Assembly (NCBI GenBank): GCA_963575745.1
Contig: CAUYUJ010018571.1
Location: forward strand, 469,975-533,974
Direction: 5' to 3'
DNA length: 64,000 nt
Source of the DNA: Prorocentrum cordatum
Taxonomy: Eukaryota > Sar > Dinophyceae > Prorocentrales > Prorocentraceae
The position numbers were made by a program, and so were the translations under genes. The notes beneath the pieces are model-generated. The model was not told where the DNA came from. It saw nothing but the letters and a program-made list of their open reading frames with translations, and did no database searches. Shown piece by piece: positions 62,524 to 64,000 of this stretch. The first letter of the stretch is position 1, and the number at the start of each line of letters is the position of its first letter.

Positions 62524-64000
62524 CTGGGGTCGGGTGCTGAGTAGAGAGTAGAATGTTTTGAGTACCGATTGGTGAGTAGTGGGCATTTGATGTTGAGTAG
62601 TGCGCAATGAATCGTAAGTAGTGAGTAGTGAGTAGTGGGTAATGGTTAGTGGTAGTATCGAGTACCGCGTAGAGATTAGTGAGTAGTGGGTAGTGAGTAT
62701 CGGGAATGAGGTAGTGAGTAAGGAATTGTGAGTAGTCAGGAGTGAGTCGTGTGTAGTGAGTAGTACATAGTGACCAGTAAGCATGGAGTAGGGATGAGGG
62801 AGTAGACAGTAGCGGGGAGTGAGTAGTGAGTAGTGAGTTGTGAGTAGTGCGCAGTCATAAGAGAATAGTGAGTAGTGAGTGGCGGGTAGCGAGTAGCGAG
62901 TAGGGAGTAGCGAGTAGAGAGTCGCGAGTAGTGAGTAGCGAGTAGCGAATAGGGCGTTGTGAGTAGTGAGTGGTGAGGAGGGAGTAGCCAGGAGTCAGTA
63001 GTGAGTTTGGAGTAGGGAGTAGTGCGTAGCGAGTAGGGAGTAGCAAGTAGTGAGGAGTGAGTAGTGAGTAGTGAGTAAGGAGTAGTGGGTAGTGAGAAGC
63101 GAGAAGTGGGCATTGAGTAGGGGGTAGTGAGTAGGGAGAGTTGCGAGTAGAAATAAGTGAGTAGTGAGTCGTGAGTAGTGAGTAGTGAGTAGTGAGTAGT
63201 GAGTAGCGGTTTCCGACTAGTGTCTAGTGAGCAGGGGGTAGGGAGTAGTGAGTAGTGAGTAGCGAGTAGTGCGTAGCGGGTGCTGCATTTTTTGTTTTGG
63301 GTAGCGAGTAGCGGATAGTGAGTAAGGAATTGAGGGCAGTGCGTAGTGAGGAGTGTAATTTGCGTACTCAGTAGTAAGTAGTGGAAAGCGGTTAGTGGGT
63401 AGTGAGTAGTGCTTAGTGGGTAGTGAGTAGTGGGCAGTGAGTAGTGTTTAGTGAGTAGTGAGTATAATGTACTGGGTCGTCCTTTGTGAGTAGTGAGTTG
63501 GTAGTAGTGAGTAGGGAGTAGGAAGTAGTGAGTAGTGTGTAGTGGGGGCGTAGTGAGTAGTGACTAGTGGGTACTGAATTGTGCGTACCGGGTAGCGAGT
63601 AGGACGTAGGGAGTAGCGAGTAGTGAGTCGTAATTAGCGAGTGTTGTGTAGGGGGTTGCGACTAGTGAGTAGTGAGTGGTGAGTTGTGGGCAGTGAGTAT
63701 TGAGTAGTGAAGTGTGGATCGTGAAAAGTGAGTAGTGGTTAGTGGGTAGTGAATAGTGGTTTGTGACTACTCAGTAGTGGATGGTGAGTTGTGTTTAGTG
63801 AGTAGTGAGTATCGAGTAGTGGGTAGTGAATAGTGAGTAGTTTGTAGTGGGCAGTGAGTAGTGAGTAAGGAGTAGGGAATAGTGAGTAGTGGGTAGTGGA
63901 TGGTGAAGCGTGGGTAGTGAGTAGTGAGTCGTGAGTAGTGGCTACTGGTAGCGAGAAGTGAGTAGTGAGTAGCGAGTAGTGAATTGTGGGTCTTGAGTGC
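62524..64000 (+). repeat. 7-bp GAGTAGT minisatellite, runs off the window
   Basis: About 1.48 kb of degenerate GAGTAGTGAGTAGT units (variants GAGTAGC, GGGTAGT, GAGTAGG), continuing past the right edge. The reverse strand reads as a seven-residue Leu/Thr/His/Tyr/Ser repeat, a by-product. The unit is not the dinoflagellate or plant telomere repeat. Confidence 0.95.

Noticed and set aside
1-64000. Dinoflagellate spliced-leader or 5S gene array
   Set aside because: The 22-nt spliced-leader exon word was looked for by eye on both strands and not seen, and no 5S-like element was noticed. A computed search could overturn this.

Overview
The window looks like nuclear DNA of a GC-rich dinoflagellate (a Prorocentrum-like genome would fit; this is inference). 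The grounds are the high GC by eye, very sparse coding DNA in what seem to be tiny exons, many unrelated tandem arrays, and decayed tyrosine-recombinase retroelements of a type I recognise from dinoflagellates. No rRNA, tRNA, spliced-leader gene, bacterial operon, CRISPR array or phage module was seen. Long open frames are mostly by-products of GC-rich or in-frame tandem repeats.

Recognisable protein-coding material is limited. There is a thioredoxin-fold exon with a CRWC motif (13.85 kb), a starch-binding CBM20 domain (34.65 kb) and a tentative 13-codon MED31-like micro-exon (30.62 kb). Two minus-strand open stretches look protein-like but are each broken by one TAG (25.3-26.1 kb and 31.9-32.5 kb). 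The main coding content is retroelement debris. One element spans about 52.7-58.1 kb with, in order, gag-like, reverse-transcriptase (YVDD), RNase-H-like, cytosine-C5 methyltransferase-like and tyrosine-recombinase N-terminal segments. A second, 5'-deleted one at about 14.7-17.0 kb has a gag-like piece, a recombinase C-terminus and a second methyltransferase-like ORF. A recombinase core-binding fragment lies at about 17.7 kb. All carry frameshifts, stops or lost catalytic residues.

The rest is repeats. A 77-bp satellite family occurs at 4.5, 5.3-6.3, 8.7-9.7 and 38.9-40.2 kb (inverted there), with an 89-bp variant at 58.7-59.2 kb. Other arrays have periods of 75 bp (21.2-21.8 kb), 42 bp (22.3 kb), 102 bp (45.0-46.8 kb), 11 bp (50.5-50.8 kb, inside a possible inverted-repeat-bounded element), 10 bp (39.1-39.6 and 43.4 kb) and 7 bp (62.5 kb to the window end). 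There are large GGA and GAT microsatellites.

Short inverted-repeat (MITE- or introner-like) elements are the most striking unannotated structures: a foldback flanked by a 20-bp perfect direct repeat (42.0 kb), a 112-bp hairpin (29.1 kb), TIR elements at 36.1, 37.8 and 43.7 kb, and two two-copy families, one at 0.46/38.03 kb and one at 35.1/38.2 kb. No function linking the host exons can be inferred. All family names rest on motif recognition by eye; no search was run.
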